A stretch of DNA of 64,000 nucleotides, taken from contig NC_084815.1 of assembly GCF_963583255.1 (NCBI RefSeq), positions 10,649,724 to 10,713,723 on the forward strand, read 5' to 3'. The DNA comes from Pyrus communis. Taxonomy: Eukaryota; Streptophyta; Magnoliopsida; Rosales; Rosaceae. The notes under the pieces are model-generated. The model was not told the DNA's origin. It saw only the letters and a list, made by a program, of their open reading frames with translations, and did not search any database. The position numbers and the translations under genes are program-made. Shown piece by piece: positions 34,400 through 47,000 of the stretch (position 1 is the stretch's first letter; each line of letters opens with the position of its first letter).

Positions 34400-36496
34400 T
34401 GATAGGAGCATTTTTATGCGACTTAATTGGCTTGTTCTCATGCATTTATGTTGTTTTTCCTTAGTTAGTTTAAGTGTTTAAAGTCATTTTCGTGCAATTT
34501 CAGGTTTTAGTGTCAAAGTATGCAAAAAGAAGCAATTTGGAGCATTCTAGAGCATTTTTGGGCCAAGATTGGATAGTGCAAGCATGGAGGCATGAGGATG
34601 GACAAATTTGAAGGCTTGAATTCAGTTAGGGAGCTGCAAGGGGGCCTAAAAAAAAACCTTATTTCTAGAAGGCTTTATCTATTCACACATGGTGCCTAAT
34701 TTCTAGCTTGTCTCCTAGCCGTCCTAGCTTGTCTCCTAGCTGTCCTAGCTTGTCACTAGCCGTCCTACCTTGTCTACTAGCCGTCCTAGCTTGTCACTAG
34801 CCGTCCTACCTTGTCTCCTAGCCGTCCTAGCTTGTCTCCTAGCCGTCCTAGCTTGTCACTAGCCGTCCTAGCTTGTCTACTAGCCGTCCTAGCTTGTCAC
34901 TAGCCGTCCTACCTTGTCTCCTAGCCGTCCTAGCTTGTCTCCTAGCCGTCCTAGCTTGTCACTAGCCGTCCTACCTTGTCACTAGCCGTCCTACCTTGTC
35001 TCCTAGCCGTCCTATCTTGTCTCCTACCTTGTCCAAGCTACACACATATATCCTTTAAGTGTTTCATGTATAGAATTTCTGGTACAAAAAACCTTTTGGT
35101 TTCAACTAAGTTCAAAACCTTTCCTAGCCCTATAAATAAGGCTTTGCAGCAAGGCACTTGGGGGGATCACTCATTCACCCAATTTTCGTCCATTCATCTA
35201 GCCACACCACTCTACACATCCTAAAATCCTAAAAACACAATTCCAACCAAACACTACACCTTGCCGTGCCTATCCTCCATCCAATTCCATAATCCCTGAT
35301 CCTAAAACACATCCCAACCATCCCATCCACCTTTGTGCCGTAGCAAGGAGAAAGAAGGAAAGACTCTTGGATGCTCAAGCTTCGTCGTTGGTGCATTCTA
35401 GGTGTAATTCGTTTTATGATTTCAATGTTTAATTTATTTTCCTTTCATTTTGCTATGAACATGAGTGGCTAAACCCCTATTGGTTAGGGGTGATTTCAAA
35501 GCCATAACTATGTGTGCAAGTTGATTTGATAAATTCCAGTTATGAGTTCTTGAATCGTGAATGCAATTGGCTTAACTGTGCGAGTAATAACGTATTTGTG
35601 TTTGTTAATTAGGGGTCGACACTTAATTGGCTTGCATGAATATGATGCTAGAATATAAGTTTGTTTCACATAATTGTCACACACTTATATTTACAAGTAG
35701 TGAAGGTTGCTAGTCACAATCGCGTTAAGTTCAATTCCTAGCATAAGTGTCATGATGTCATAGTCACAAGTGCTTTGTCAATGCTTATAGTTTTCATTGA
35801 ACATAATGATCTTTGATTGTATCTTTATTATGATGTCATGTAAGGAACTTTTGAAGAATGCTTTGGGTTGTCGTATGATGTCATCCAATTCAATAACACA
35901 AGGAAAACTTGAGAATTAACTAGTGATGTCACGGTTAATTTGGGGCATTGTCATTCATAATTCTATGAAGGAATAACTGGAAATCGAGTCATTTGCATAC
36001 TTGTCATGTGTGGAGAAAGAACCCCTAACTAGTTCATCATCCATTAAAAACCCCAAAAACGTTTCAAAATCAGTTTTACTTTGCAATCTGTTTTCTCAAC
36101 TTTAATTTCGTCCAAATCAAATCCCCCTTTACTTTGAAGTCTCAATTTAGTTAGAAATTGTTTTGGTTCATGTTTTTAAGTGTCTTGAGTCAAGTTTTCA
36201 ACCAATTTCGTCCAAATTAGTGTAGGTGCTCAAAACTGCCCAGAAAGTGGTTTTTAGGCAGTTTTGAGTCTTCTAGTTGCTGTTTTGAGTTTTTGTTTTG
36301 TTTTAGTGTTTTAACTTTGGTTTTTCATTCTTTGAGTCCAAATTAGTGTTTTTAACTTTGTTTTGGAGTTCTTAGGTAAGTTTTCAAGAGTTTAGCAATC
36401 CCTCCTAATCCCCGGTTTTGAACGATCCCTACTTACATACTTTGCTACAATTGTCAGAAGAGGGTTTAATTTGTGTGCTTAATATATTTCGCATCA
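34400..36496 (+). repeat. A 3' LTR
   Basis: 2097 bp. Nearly identical to the 5' LTR: about a dozen differences including one A lost in an A run, with the same minisatellite copy number. The inverted repeat is at 36229-36268. It is followed by ATATT and then by the rest of S1. Confidence 0.95.
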
Positions 36497-36639
36497 ATAT
36501 TGTTATTTTACGTTTTTGAGTCAAATCCAAGTGGTTAACAATCCCTCCTAATCCCCGGTCCAGAACGATCCCTACTTATACTTATACTACAATTTGACGA
36601 AAAGAGGGTTTAATTTGTGTGCGTATAATTCTCGCATCA

Positions 36640-38947
36640 GGCTAAAGGTGTTTGGCTAACAAAGAAGGGATATGGAAAACAAAGGTTCTTAAAGAAATAG
36701 CGAGCAAAGCATTTGAATTAACATACAATTCACTTTTGAATGAAAACTCAACTTTTGAACAACACGGGGGAACAAGCTCTTTTTTTCTTTCTTTCTTTCT
36801 TTCTTTCTTTTCTTTTCTGTTTTTTTTCTTTTTCATATGTTTTTCAGAATTTTTTCTTTTCTTTTGACTCTCAAAACATACATAAACGCTTAAGAACAAA
36901 ACATTCTCTCCCCCACACTCATTTTCTTTCATAATGTACTCAAAAGGAATTCATTTAAGTCATGCTCACTATCTTTTAAGAACAAGGGTGTGGACAGTCC
37001 TAAACTAGGCTAGGTTAGGATAATGTGGGTTAACAATGAATAAAGGCTAAACAAAGTTCAACGGGGTTAAAACTTACAACAAATACGAAAAATGGGAAGT
37101 AAGGCTATTTGGCTATGGTGGCAACTACACAACTTCATCTTGATATATGTTATGCAATTCAATGTCATGCTTTGAATGAAACGGATATAAGTTCTAGCAT
37201 TTAGTTCTATCATGATACAATTGCATTCTAAGTAGCAACCAAGCAAGGAATAATGAGATCATGCAACAACTTTAGAAAACAAAGAATCACAGAAAATAAC
37301 TCTCCAAAGAAAGTAATGGCTCGAGTCTCACAGGGATGTAGCGTTATTATGAGTTTCTTCCTTCAAGCATGTTACAAAAACGAATTTTTCTTTTATGATT
37401 GCATGTGAAGTCATATATTATAAGCATAACCAAGCATATACCAAGAGTAAATCAAACTTTTCTCCATGTTTATAACTCTTTTTAACAGTCATGCAATTAC
37501 AAACCAAATCCTTATCATTGTGTTGGAAGGTACCCTAAGACACAAACACACAAAAACGACTCAAAACACTCTTTTTAGGCTTTTCAAAACATTTTTTTCA
37601 AATTTTTATGTGATTTTCGGAGTTATAAAACAAAACACACTAAAAACACTCTAAAACAACTTAAAAACACTTTAAAACAGCAAGGAACAACATTTGAAGT
37701 TATGGGTGATAAAATCCCACGAATTTGCATTAACAACATTAGTTACCCCCCCCACACTTAAATCAAACATTGTCATCAATGTTTTAAGCATAGATTCACA
37801 CAAAACATAAGTAAACACACAAAAAGCATTTAAACATACTAAACATGGCAGAATGTAATTAACAAAGAGAAGAGTTTAGGGACGCAAATCTGGTTATGGA
37901 GTGTAAATTCCCTCTTCTCCTTGGTGATTGCATTGAGGCTTTGATCTTTGTGATTCCACAGGCTTACTCTTGAACTGGTTTCCGCCCATCTTTGATTTTC
38001 CTTTGTGCTACTCTTGAACTGGGCAGCAGGATTCTTTTGGTCTCCTCCACTTGTTGATTTTCCTTTGTGCTACTGGGCTGGAGGATTCTTTTGGTCTTCC
38101 CCGAAGGTCTGAGCTTACCCCTTTGGTCTGTTTCTTTGTTCAATCTTTCCAATTCGTATTGAAAAGGGTTGGAGGATAACTCAGCCTATGTTTGTCTCCA
38201 CATGCTTCAATGTATCATTTTCACTTGCCTTACTCGCTCCCCTTTGCAGAAGTGGTCCCTTCTCCGGAAGTGTATCAACCGTTGAAGATGACTACTCGAC
38301 AGCAACGCTAGGTAAGCAATCAGGAATAGATTCCAGGCAGTTGGCTCCAGATCGGAAGATTGACTCCAAGTGCCGGCTGATTGCTTCTTTTACTTTGCCA
38401 TGCGAGTAAGAACAAGGACAAAGAAAAAGACAGGGAAAGAGCATGATATGAGATACTTTTGCTTTTGACCTTGATGATATGAGATACCTTTGCTTTTGAA
38501 GAAGCGGTGAATGAATCAGCACATGTATTTGTTGTGTTGTTTCCTCCTGGGTCATATGTACTCCAGGCATCTGGTATCATCTTTGGGGAAGAAGAAAGAA
38601 TTGAGTCTTTCGAAAGGCTTTGCTGGGAGTGCGCCCTCAGAGGTGAGGGAGAGTTGGGCATTTTTCTTCAGGTTTGCCTTGCCATAAAAGACGAAGGTCG
38701 ACATATATAGAGATAATATCAAGTGGTGGTACTGTTCTTTTACCCTTGTCGACAAATGTCTCTTCGATATCAGAACGACGCCTCTTCGATTTCTGAGCAG
38801 GCGCCCCTTCGATTTTTGAACGACGCCCCTTCTCTTTCTGAACGACACGTGGTAGTGCAGATGCGTCTCCTTTTGACAAAGCTGCACGCGTTTTCTGAAA
38901 AGTAGAGAAAGCGTCGCCGAACTTTGTGCTTGTCGGCTAAAGACGTG
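36640..38947 (-). mobile_element. E5, right fragment (3' region and promoter module, minus strand)
   Basis: Continues 22232-22407. The 3' region runs to about 37849, with T-rich simple sequence at 36780-36870 and purine tract complements at about 36910-36922 and 37745-37760. The promoter module (about 37850-38947) includes the same extra block as E4 (about 38130-38240). It stops at ACGTG (38943-38947), where the palindromic LTR begins. The G-box, TATA and antisense gene parts would lie beyond that insertion. Confidence 0.82.
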
Positions 38948-41900
38948 TGATAGGAGCATATTTAAGCACCTTAGTTTAGCTTGTTTTTGTGCATTTATAG
39001 TGTTTTTCCTTAGTAAAGTAGTCTTTTAAGCTAGTTCTATGTGTTTTCAGGTTTTAAGGGCAAAGTATGCAAAAGGATGCATTTTGGAGCCTTTTGGAGC
39101 AAATTAGAGCTTGGAATGGACATCATATGCTTGGAGCCAAGAGGATGGACGAAATTGAAGACTTGAAGATGATGATTCCTATTTGAGCAAGGTTTCCTAG
39201 TTGAAGTAGGAAAGTCCCTAATGGAAGATGGTTTCCTAGTTGAATTAGGATTCCTAGTTAAAATAGGATTCCTAGTTAAAATGGGTTTCCTAGTTGAATT
39301 AGGATTCCTAGAAGAACAAAGTTTCCTACTCAAATAAGGTTTCCTACTTGATGAAGGAAAGTCAAAATCCAAATGGTCTCAAGTGAAGCAACAAAGAAGT
39401 TTTCCAAGTCCAAGAAGGAAAAGGAGTCCAAGACGAAGAAGGAATGACAAAGACAAGGTTTCCTAATCCTAATAGGCAAAGTTTCCATGTGCAATGAGGA
39501 GTCCTTATCCATTTAGGGCACCTTATCCTTGTTCTAGAAACCTTATCCTTGTTCTAGAACCCTTATCCATCCTTGCCATGAGTTTTCCTACCATTGGAGG
39601 GTTTCTAGAAGCCCTAAATCTGCCCTATCCTTTAAGTGCCGCCCCAAATCCTTCTAGAAAGCTGATTTCCCTTGCCTTGCAAGGCATTCTAGAAGCCTTA
39701 TCACCTTATCTCCTTACCTGCCGCACCTAGGAAGCATTATCCCTTTCTATTTCTGATTTCTAAGCCTATTTCCTTGTGGATTTGGGTTATTCAAGTCCAT
39801 ATCTGATGACCCTAGGGTTTTAAGTGCCTATATATACTCATATTAACCCCTAGATCAGATCACCACCTCTCATACACATTCATTAATTCCAGAAATTCGT
39901 CCAACCCTCTCCACACCCTTGCCACAGCCACCAAACACCTTTCTCCTTAGTTTTAAGCTTTGCCGCACCATCCCCTTCCCCTAAACACTACTACACCCCT
40001 CCATAACCATGCATCCATACACCTAAGGCCCTAAACCTGTCCCTAGACCTTTGCCGCACCAAGGAGGAGGAGAAGGAAGCTCGGAAGTTCATGCAATTCA
40101 AGTTCGTGTCGCTGGAATTTCTAGGTGTTTCTTTTCCTTTGATTTCAATGTTTAATTTCAATTCTCTTTGTTTTGTGCGTATGAGGAACTAAACCCCCCC
40201 TTGGCTAGGGGGGGATTCGAAACCATGAACATACTTGCTATATGAATTGATTACTTCCAATTGCTTTTCAATAACCCATGAATTCTCAACGCCCCAAGTT
40301 AATTAGGTTCGCTTAAATTAACCTTCAGATTTTCCTAACGTTATTGAATTGGATGATTGCATACGACAACCCAAAACATTCCCCACAAGTCCCCTACATG
40401 ATTGCATAATAGAGATACAAGCAAGAATCATTAAGTTCTATGAAAACCATAAGCATTGACGAAGCACTTGTTACTATGATTGCATGAAACTTATGCCAAG
40501 AATTTACTTAACGCGATTGAGATCATCAACCTTTACTACTTGTGAATATAATTCCATAACGATTAGGTGAAATTTCCTTATATCCTAGCATCCAATTTAT
40601 GCATGATAATTAAGCGTGCACTCTCAACCAACACACACAAATCAATGTAATTCACATAGATAAGTAAATTGAATTCACAACTTATGAAACGCAATTAGAA
40701 GTAATCAATTCATATAGCAAGTATGTTCATGGTTTCGAATCCCCCCCTAGCCAAGGGGGGTTTAGTTCCTCATACGCACAAAACAAAGAGAATTGAAATT
40801 AAACATTGAAATCAAAGGAAAAGAAACACCTAGAAATTCCAGCGACACGAACTTGAATTGCATGAACTTCCGAGCTTCCTTCTCCTCCTCCTTGGTGCGG
40901 CAAAGGTCTAGGGACAGGTTTAGGGCCTTAGGTGTATGGATGCATGGTTATGGAGGGGTGTAGTAGTGTTTAGGGGAAGGGGATGGTGCGGCAAAGCTTA
41001 AAACTAAGGAGAAAGGTGTTTGGTGGCTGTGGCAAGGGTGTGGAGAGGGTTGGACGAATTTCTGGAATTAATGAATGTGTATGAGAGGTGGTGATCTGAT
41101 CTAGGGGTTAATATGAGTATATATAGGCACTTAAAACCCTAGGGTCATCAGATATGGACTTGAATAACCCAAATCCACAAGGAAATAGGCTTAGAAATCA
41201 GAAATAGAAAGGGATAATGCTTCCTAGGTGCGGCAGGTAAGGAGATAAGGTGATAAGGCTTCTAGAATGCCTTGCAAGGCAAGGGAAATCAGCTTTCTAG
41301 AAGGATTTGGGGCGGCACTTAAAGGATAGGGCAGATTTAGGGCTTCTAGAAACCCTCCAATGGTAGGAAAACTCATGGCAAGGATGGATAAGGGTTCTAG
41401 AACAAGGATAAGGTTTCTAGAACAAGGATAAGGTGCCCTAAATGGATAAGGACTCCTCATTGCACATGGAAACTTTGCCTATTAGGATTAGGAAACCTTG
41501 TCTTTGTCATTCCTTCTTCGTCTTGGACTCCTTTTCCTTCTTGGACTTGGAAAACTTCTTTGTTGCTTCACTTGAGACCATTTGGATTTTGACTTTCCTT
41601 CATCAAGTAGGAAACCTTATTTGAGTAGGAAACTTTGTTCTTCTAGGAATCCTAATTCAACTAGGAAACCCATTTTAACTAGGAATCCTATTTTAACTAG
41701 GAATCCTAATTCAACTAGGAAACCATCTTCCATTAGGGACTTTCCTACTTCAACTAGGAAACCTTGCTCAAATAGGAATCATCATCTTCAAGTCTTCAAT
41801 TTCGTCCATCCTCTTGGCTCCAAGCATATGATGTCCATTCCAAGCTCTAATTTGCTCCAAAAGGCTCCAAAATGCATCCTTTTGCATACTTTGCCCTTAA

Positions 41901-42007
41901 AACCTGAAAACACATAGAACTAGCTTAAAAGACTACTTTACTAAGGAAAAACACTATAAAATGCACAAAAACAAGCTAAACTAAGGTGCTTAAATATGCT
42001 CCTATCA
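38948..42007. repeat. giant inverted repeat made of one LTR type
   Basis: The left arm (38948-about 40255, plus orientation, starting TGATAGG) and the right arm (42007 down to about 40700, minus orientation) match over about 1308 bp. I can see only two one-base indels (T run near 39000, C run near 40197). The 440-bp centre is further LTR sequence in minus orientation. The change of strand at about 40255-40265 falls on the palindrome CAATTG. TATA-like CTATATATA lies in both arms (about 39829 and 41117). Both arms carry a TTTCCTAGTTGAATTAGGA-type minisatellite (39186-39350 and 41605-41770). Confidence 0.92.
40262..42007 (-). repeat. B 3' LTR (partial)
   Basis: It adjoins B's polypurine tract at 42008 in the normal way (TGATAGG on the minus strand). 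It runs through U3, R and part of U5, then loses its outer end at the strand switch near 40262, where an inverted copy of its own first 1.3 kb takes over. Confidence 0.85.
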
Positions 42008-44023
42008 AATTCCCCCACACTTAGCTTTTGCTAGTCCTCGAGCAAAACAAAATGAAACAAAGTAAATAAACAAAGTAAAACGAGTAAAACACAACCTACA
42101 CCTTCCAACAATCGCCTCAGGGATTTCCAATGCACATGACATGTTAAAATTCATCATTCCCACAGATTTTAGCCATCTTTACGCTTAAGCATTTACTTAA
42201 TCATGGTCACTACTCATTAGTTCACAAATAACCAATTACAACATGATTTTGAATGTAGTAACATGCCTTAGAGAATTTCCTCAATTCCTTACTAGATATG
42301 CACTCAATTTTCACACAGATTTTCTGACTACACACCCTATACTAGTTATATGTGAGAAGATAGATGTAAATATGAAAACGAATGCTCACATATATGTATG
42401 ACAAAGAAACACTTTCCGGAGTTAATAACATGTTTAGATATGATCTCATGAATGGAACGCTACTACTTGGATGCAAGAACCAGTGACACCATATGCTCGT
42501 ACCAATTTTAAACTCCACAAATTGAAACACATAACACTCAAGATTAAAGTCAAGGGTTGTAACGGGGCTAGGGGTATTGGCTAACAAAGAAAGGTAAAGG
42601 ATAAAACAAACGTTCTTTAAACAATAGTAAGCAAAGCAATGAACTTGATACTTAGAATTCACTTTAGAGTGCAGAAAATAACTTTAAACACAAAGGGGAA
42701 TACACGTGCATACTTAGGGTCAAATGCAACGTTTTGGACCCTTTCTTCAATAACCAACAACTTAGAGCTCATTTTATGCTCTTTCAACTCCTTTTCATAC
42801 TTTTCACAACTTTTTCTTTTTTCCTTCTTATTTTCCACGAAATTTTTTTTTTCTTTTCTTTCTTTCTCTTTTGTTTTTCTTTTCTTTGCCGTGCCTCATT
42901 CAAGACTTTGGCACACCCATATATCAAGAATCCTTCCCCCACACTTGTTTTCTATAATGCAATGATAAAAAGGAATTCATCTTTGAGTTATGCTTTTACT
43001 ATGCTTCAAGAACAAAGGTATGGGTGGTCCTACTCTAGGCTAGGTGAGGATAATTGTGGGTTAACAAAGAAAGTAGGCTACACAAGGCTCAACTGGGTTA
43101 AATCCTACAAACAAATGAAATAGGGAAATATGGCAATTTGGCTATGGTGGTTACTACTAACTTCATCTTGAATATGTGTTATGTAATTCAATAACATGTT
43201 TTGAATGAAATTGGCATGAGTTCTAGTATTTGGAACTAAATGATGAAACGCCTTCTAAGTAGTAACCAAGCAAAGAATAATGAGATCATGCAACGACTTT
43301 AGAAAACAAGAATGCACAGATTTTAACTCTCCAAATAAACGTTTAGGCTCAAGTCTCACAAGGTTGTAGCATTAGTTTGAGTTCCTTCCTTCAAGCATGT
43401 TACAAAAACTAATTTTTTTCTTTTTGATTACATGTGAAGTCATAAGTTATAACCACAACCAAGCATAAACAAAGAGTAAATCAAACTTTCATCCATGTTA
43501 ATCATTCTCTTTAACAGTCATGCAATTACAAACCGAATCCTCATCATTGTGTTGGAAGGTACCCTAAGACACAAACAAACACACAAAAACAACTTAAAAC
43601 AACTCTTTTTGGGTTTTCAAAACAGTTTTCTCAATTTTTTCTGGGATTTTCGGATTTTTAGAACAACAAACTCTAAAACACTCTAAAACGGCTTAAAAAC
43701 ACTTAAAACAGCAAGAAACAACATTTGAAATTATGGGTGACAAAACCCTACGAATTTGCATCACAACACTTTGGTTACCCCCCCACACTTAAATCAAACA
43801 TTGTCCTCAATGTTTCAAGCATAGACTCACACAAATAACAAACAATCAAACAAAACAACATCTAACAACCTAACATGGCAGAAACAAAATCAACAACAAA
43901 GAGAAGAGTTTAGGAACGCAAATCTGGAATTGGAGTGCTTTCTCGGTCTTCCCTTGTTGAATGCATGGGTTGCCTCCCAAGTAGCGCTTGCTTTAACGTC
44001 GTACAGCCGGACGAAGACCTCAT
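42008..44023 (-). other. B 3' non-coding region
   Basis: About 2 kb between the pol stop and the 3' LTR. Purine tracts (as complements) at 42008-42022, 42932-42946 and 43778-43790. Pyrimidine-rich simple sequence at 42810-42895. No supported gene. Confidence 0.8.
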
Positions 44024-47000
44024 TCACTCCTTACTAGGGCCCACGGCTTCCAAGGGTATGTCATCCACGGCATGCTCCACAAAGGTGTCATAATAGGGCT
44101 TCAAACGATGCCCGTTCACCTTGAATTCTTGTCCCGTTTTCAAGCTTTGGATTTGGACTGCACCATGAACAAAAACATTAGTAATAACAAATGGTCCAAT
44201 CCACTTAGAACGTAACTTACCGGGAAACAAACGTAAACGGGAATTGAACAATAGCACTTTCTGCCCAATTGAGAATGATTTCCCACGGATCATGTTGTCA
44301 TGGAAAGCTTTGGTCTTTTGCTTGTAAATGCTTGCATTATCGTACGCCTCGTGCCGTATTTCATCAAGCTCATTCAATTGGAATTTCCTAAGACTTCCCG
44401 CTTCATCTAAGTGCATGTTGAACTTCTTAACAGCCCAAAGAGCTTTATGCTCCAACTCCACGGGAAGATGGCACGCCTTGCCATAGACAAGTCTAAAAGG
44501 GGACATCCCAATGGGGGTTTTGTACGCCGTACGATACGCCCAAAGTGCATCATCTAACCGTAAGCTCCAATCCTTCCTTGTTGGCCCAACAGTCTTCTCA
44601 AGTATTTGCTTGATCTCTCGGTTGGAAACCTCGGCTTGGCCATTCGTTTGAGGATGGTAAGGTGTAGAAACCTTATGGGTGACATGGTATTTCCTCAATA
44701 ACGCTTCAATGGTCCGATTGCAAAAGTGCGACCCTCCATCACTAATGATCACTCGTGGCATTCCAAACCTTGCAAAAATGTTAGTTCTAATAAAATCTGC
44801 AACCACTTTAGAATCATTAGTCCGGGTGGCCTTGGCTTCCACCCATTTTGACACATAATCAACTGCAAGCAAAATATACATGAAACCATACGATGAAGGG
44901 AAGGGACCCATAAAATCAATACCCCAAACATCAAAAATTTCAACATTTAGGATAGAAACCTGCGGCATTTGGTCCCTTGCACTAATACCACCCATTCTTT
45001 GGCATTTATCACATGTTAAGCAAAACGTTCTAGCATCCTTAAAAATACTAGGCCAATAAAATCCACATTGTAACACTTTGAGGGCCGTGCGTTGTGTGCC
45101 AAAGTGCCCTCCACATGCATATGTATGACAAAAACTCAAAATTGAATGACATTCAGAATCATGCACACAACGACGTATAATCTGATCGGGACAAAATTTC
45201 CATAAGTATGGATCATCCCACACATAAAATCGTGCATCATGCCTAAGTTTATCACGTTGGTGCCTAGTGAACTCACTTGGAATACGTTTTGACACCAAAA
45301 AATTAACAATATCGGCATACCAAGGTGCACTAACCTTAATGGACAGCAATTGTTCATCGGGGAATGTCTCGGCAATCGGTAAGGCCTCTTCATTGTGCAC
45401 CATTCGGCTTACGTGGTCAGCCACCACGTTTTCACTTCCCTTCTTGTCCCGAATCTCTATGTCGAACTCTTGAAGTAACAACATCCATCGAATTAGCCGG
45501 GGCTTGGCCTCCTTTTTGGTGAGCAAGTACTTTAGAGCTGCATGATCAGTGAAAACAATTACTTTAGTACCAATTAGATATGATCGAAATTTATCTAAAG
45601 CAAAGACAACGGCAAGAAGTTCTTTTTCCGTAGTGGAGTAGTTCAACTGGGCATCGTTCAACGTCCGTGAGGCGTAGTAGATGACATGCGGCCTCTTGTC
45701 CTTTCTTTGTCCTAAAACTGCTCCTAAAGCATAGTCGGACGCATCACACATGAGCTCGAAAGGTAGACTCCAATCCGGTGGAACAATGATGGGTGCCGTG
45801 GTCAACAACTCCTTAAGTTGGTTGAATGATGCCGTGCACTCCTTGGTGAATTCAAACGTCACGTCTTTTTGTAGGAGACGGCAAAGAGGTTGTGCAACCT
45901 TTGAGAAATCCTTGATAAACCTACGATAAAATCCTGCATGGCCAAGAAAAGAACGAACCTCTCTAACCGAAGTTGGAGAGGGTAAGTGACGTACAACATC
46001 TATTTTCGACTTATCAACCTCAATACCGTTTTCAGAGACTATATGACCTAAAACTATGCCTTGTTTAACCATGAAATGGCATTTCTCCCAATTAAGAACA
46101 AGGTTAGTTTCAACGCAACGTTTTAAGATTAAACTAAGATTATGCAAGCAACCATCAAAAGAATCACCAAACACGCTAAAATCATCCATAAATACTTCAA
46201 TGATTTTCTCAACATAATCAGAAAATATGCTCATCATGCATCGTTGAAATGTAGCAGGTGCATTACATAAACCAAAAGGCATGCGACGATATGCAAAAGT
46301 ACCGAAGGGGCATGTAAAAGTGGTTTTTTCTTGATCTTCGGGTGTTATGACAATTTGATTATAACCAGAATAACCATCAAGAAAACAATAGAAAGCATAA
46401 CCGGCTAACCTCTCAAGCATTTGGTCGATGAACGGTAGTGGGAAGTGATCCTTCCTTGTTGCGGCGTTTAGCTTCCTATAATCGATGCACACCCTCCAAC
46501 CGGTTTGAATGCGTTGAGGAACAAGTTCATTCTCGGCATTTGCAACCACAGTCACTCCAGATTTCTTCGGAACACATTGCACGGGTGAGACCCACTTACT
46601 ATCCGAGATTGGATAGATTACTCCACAATCCAAAAGCTTGATTACCTCCTTCTTCACAACTTCCATCATCGGAGGGTTGAGACGGCGTTGAGCCTCTCTG
46701 GATGTTTTGGACCCCTCCTCTAGAAGTATGCGATGCATGCATGTAGTAGGGCTAATTCCCTTGATGTCGGCCAAGGTCCATCCAATTGCTGTTTTGTACT
46801 CCTTAAGCACTCGTACCAATTTGCTCTCTTCTTGTGCCGTGAGTGAGGATGAAATAATGACGGGCAACGTGTCATCCTCGCCCAAGAAAACGTACTTCAA
46901 ATGACTAGGCAACGGCTTAAGTTCAAGTGTAGGTGGCTGCACAACTGAGGGAAGCATTTTATTAGCCGAAACTGAACTTAAAATAGGGTCCGAATACTTA

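Larger units (their letters stand above)
24758..36496 (+). mobile_element. A: full-length autonomous-type Athila-like element
   Basis: An 11.7-kb element with 5' LTR (24758-26855), PBS, gag-pol, 3' region, polypurine tract and 3' LTR (34400-36496), flanked by a perfect ATATT duplication (24753-24757 and 36497-36501). The LTRs differ at roughly a dozen positions over 2.1 kb by eye, so the insertion is recent. The coding region has three disabling changes. It lies in S1, which lies in E5. Confidence 0.95.
22408..36639 (+). mobile_element. S1: solo LTR split by element A
   Basis: LTR sequence occupies 22408-24757 and 36502-36639, joined across element A. It is flanked by a perfect GGCTA duplication (22403-22407 and 36640-36644), with no PBS, internal region or second LTR. 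It is thus a solo LTR left by recombination between the two LTRs of an inserted element. U3 has about 10 CATGCA words (22640-23180), the TATA box is at 23209-23217, the C/G hairpin at about 23681-23697, and two hairpin repeats lie at 24440-24479 and 24628-24667. Confidence 0.92.

Noticed and set aside
39494..39730. A pair of identical 78-codon frames (with 41224-41460), and a 111-codon pair at 39037-39372 and 41582-41917
   Set aside because: They are mirror images in the arms of the LTR palindrome and fall in minisatellite or LTR sequence with no coding features.
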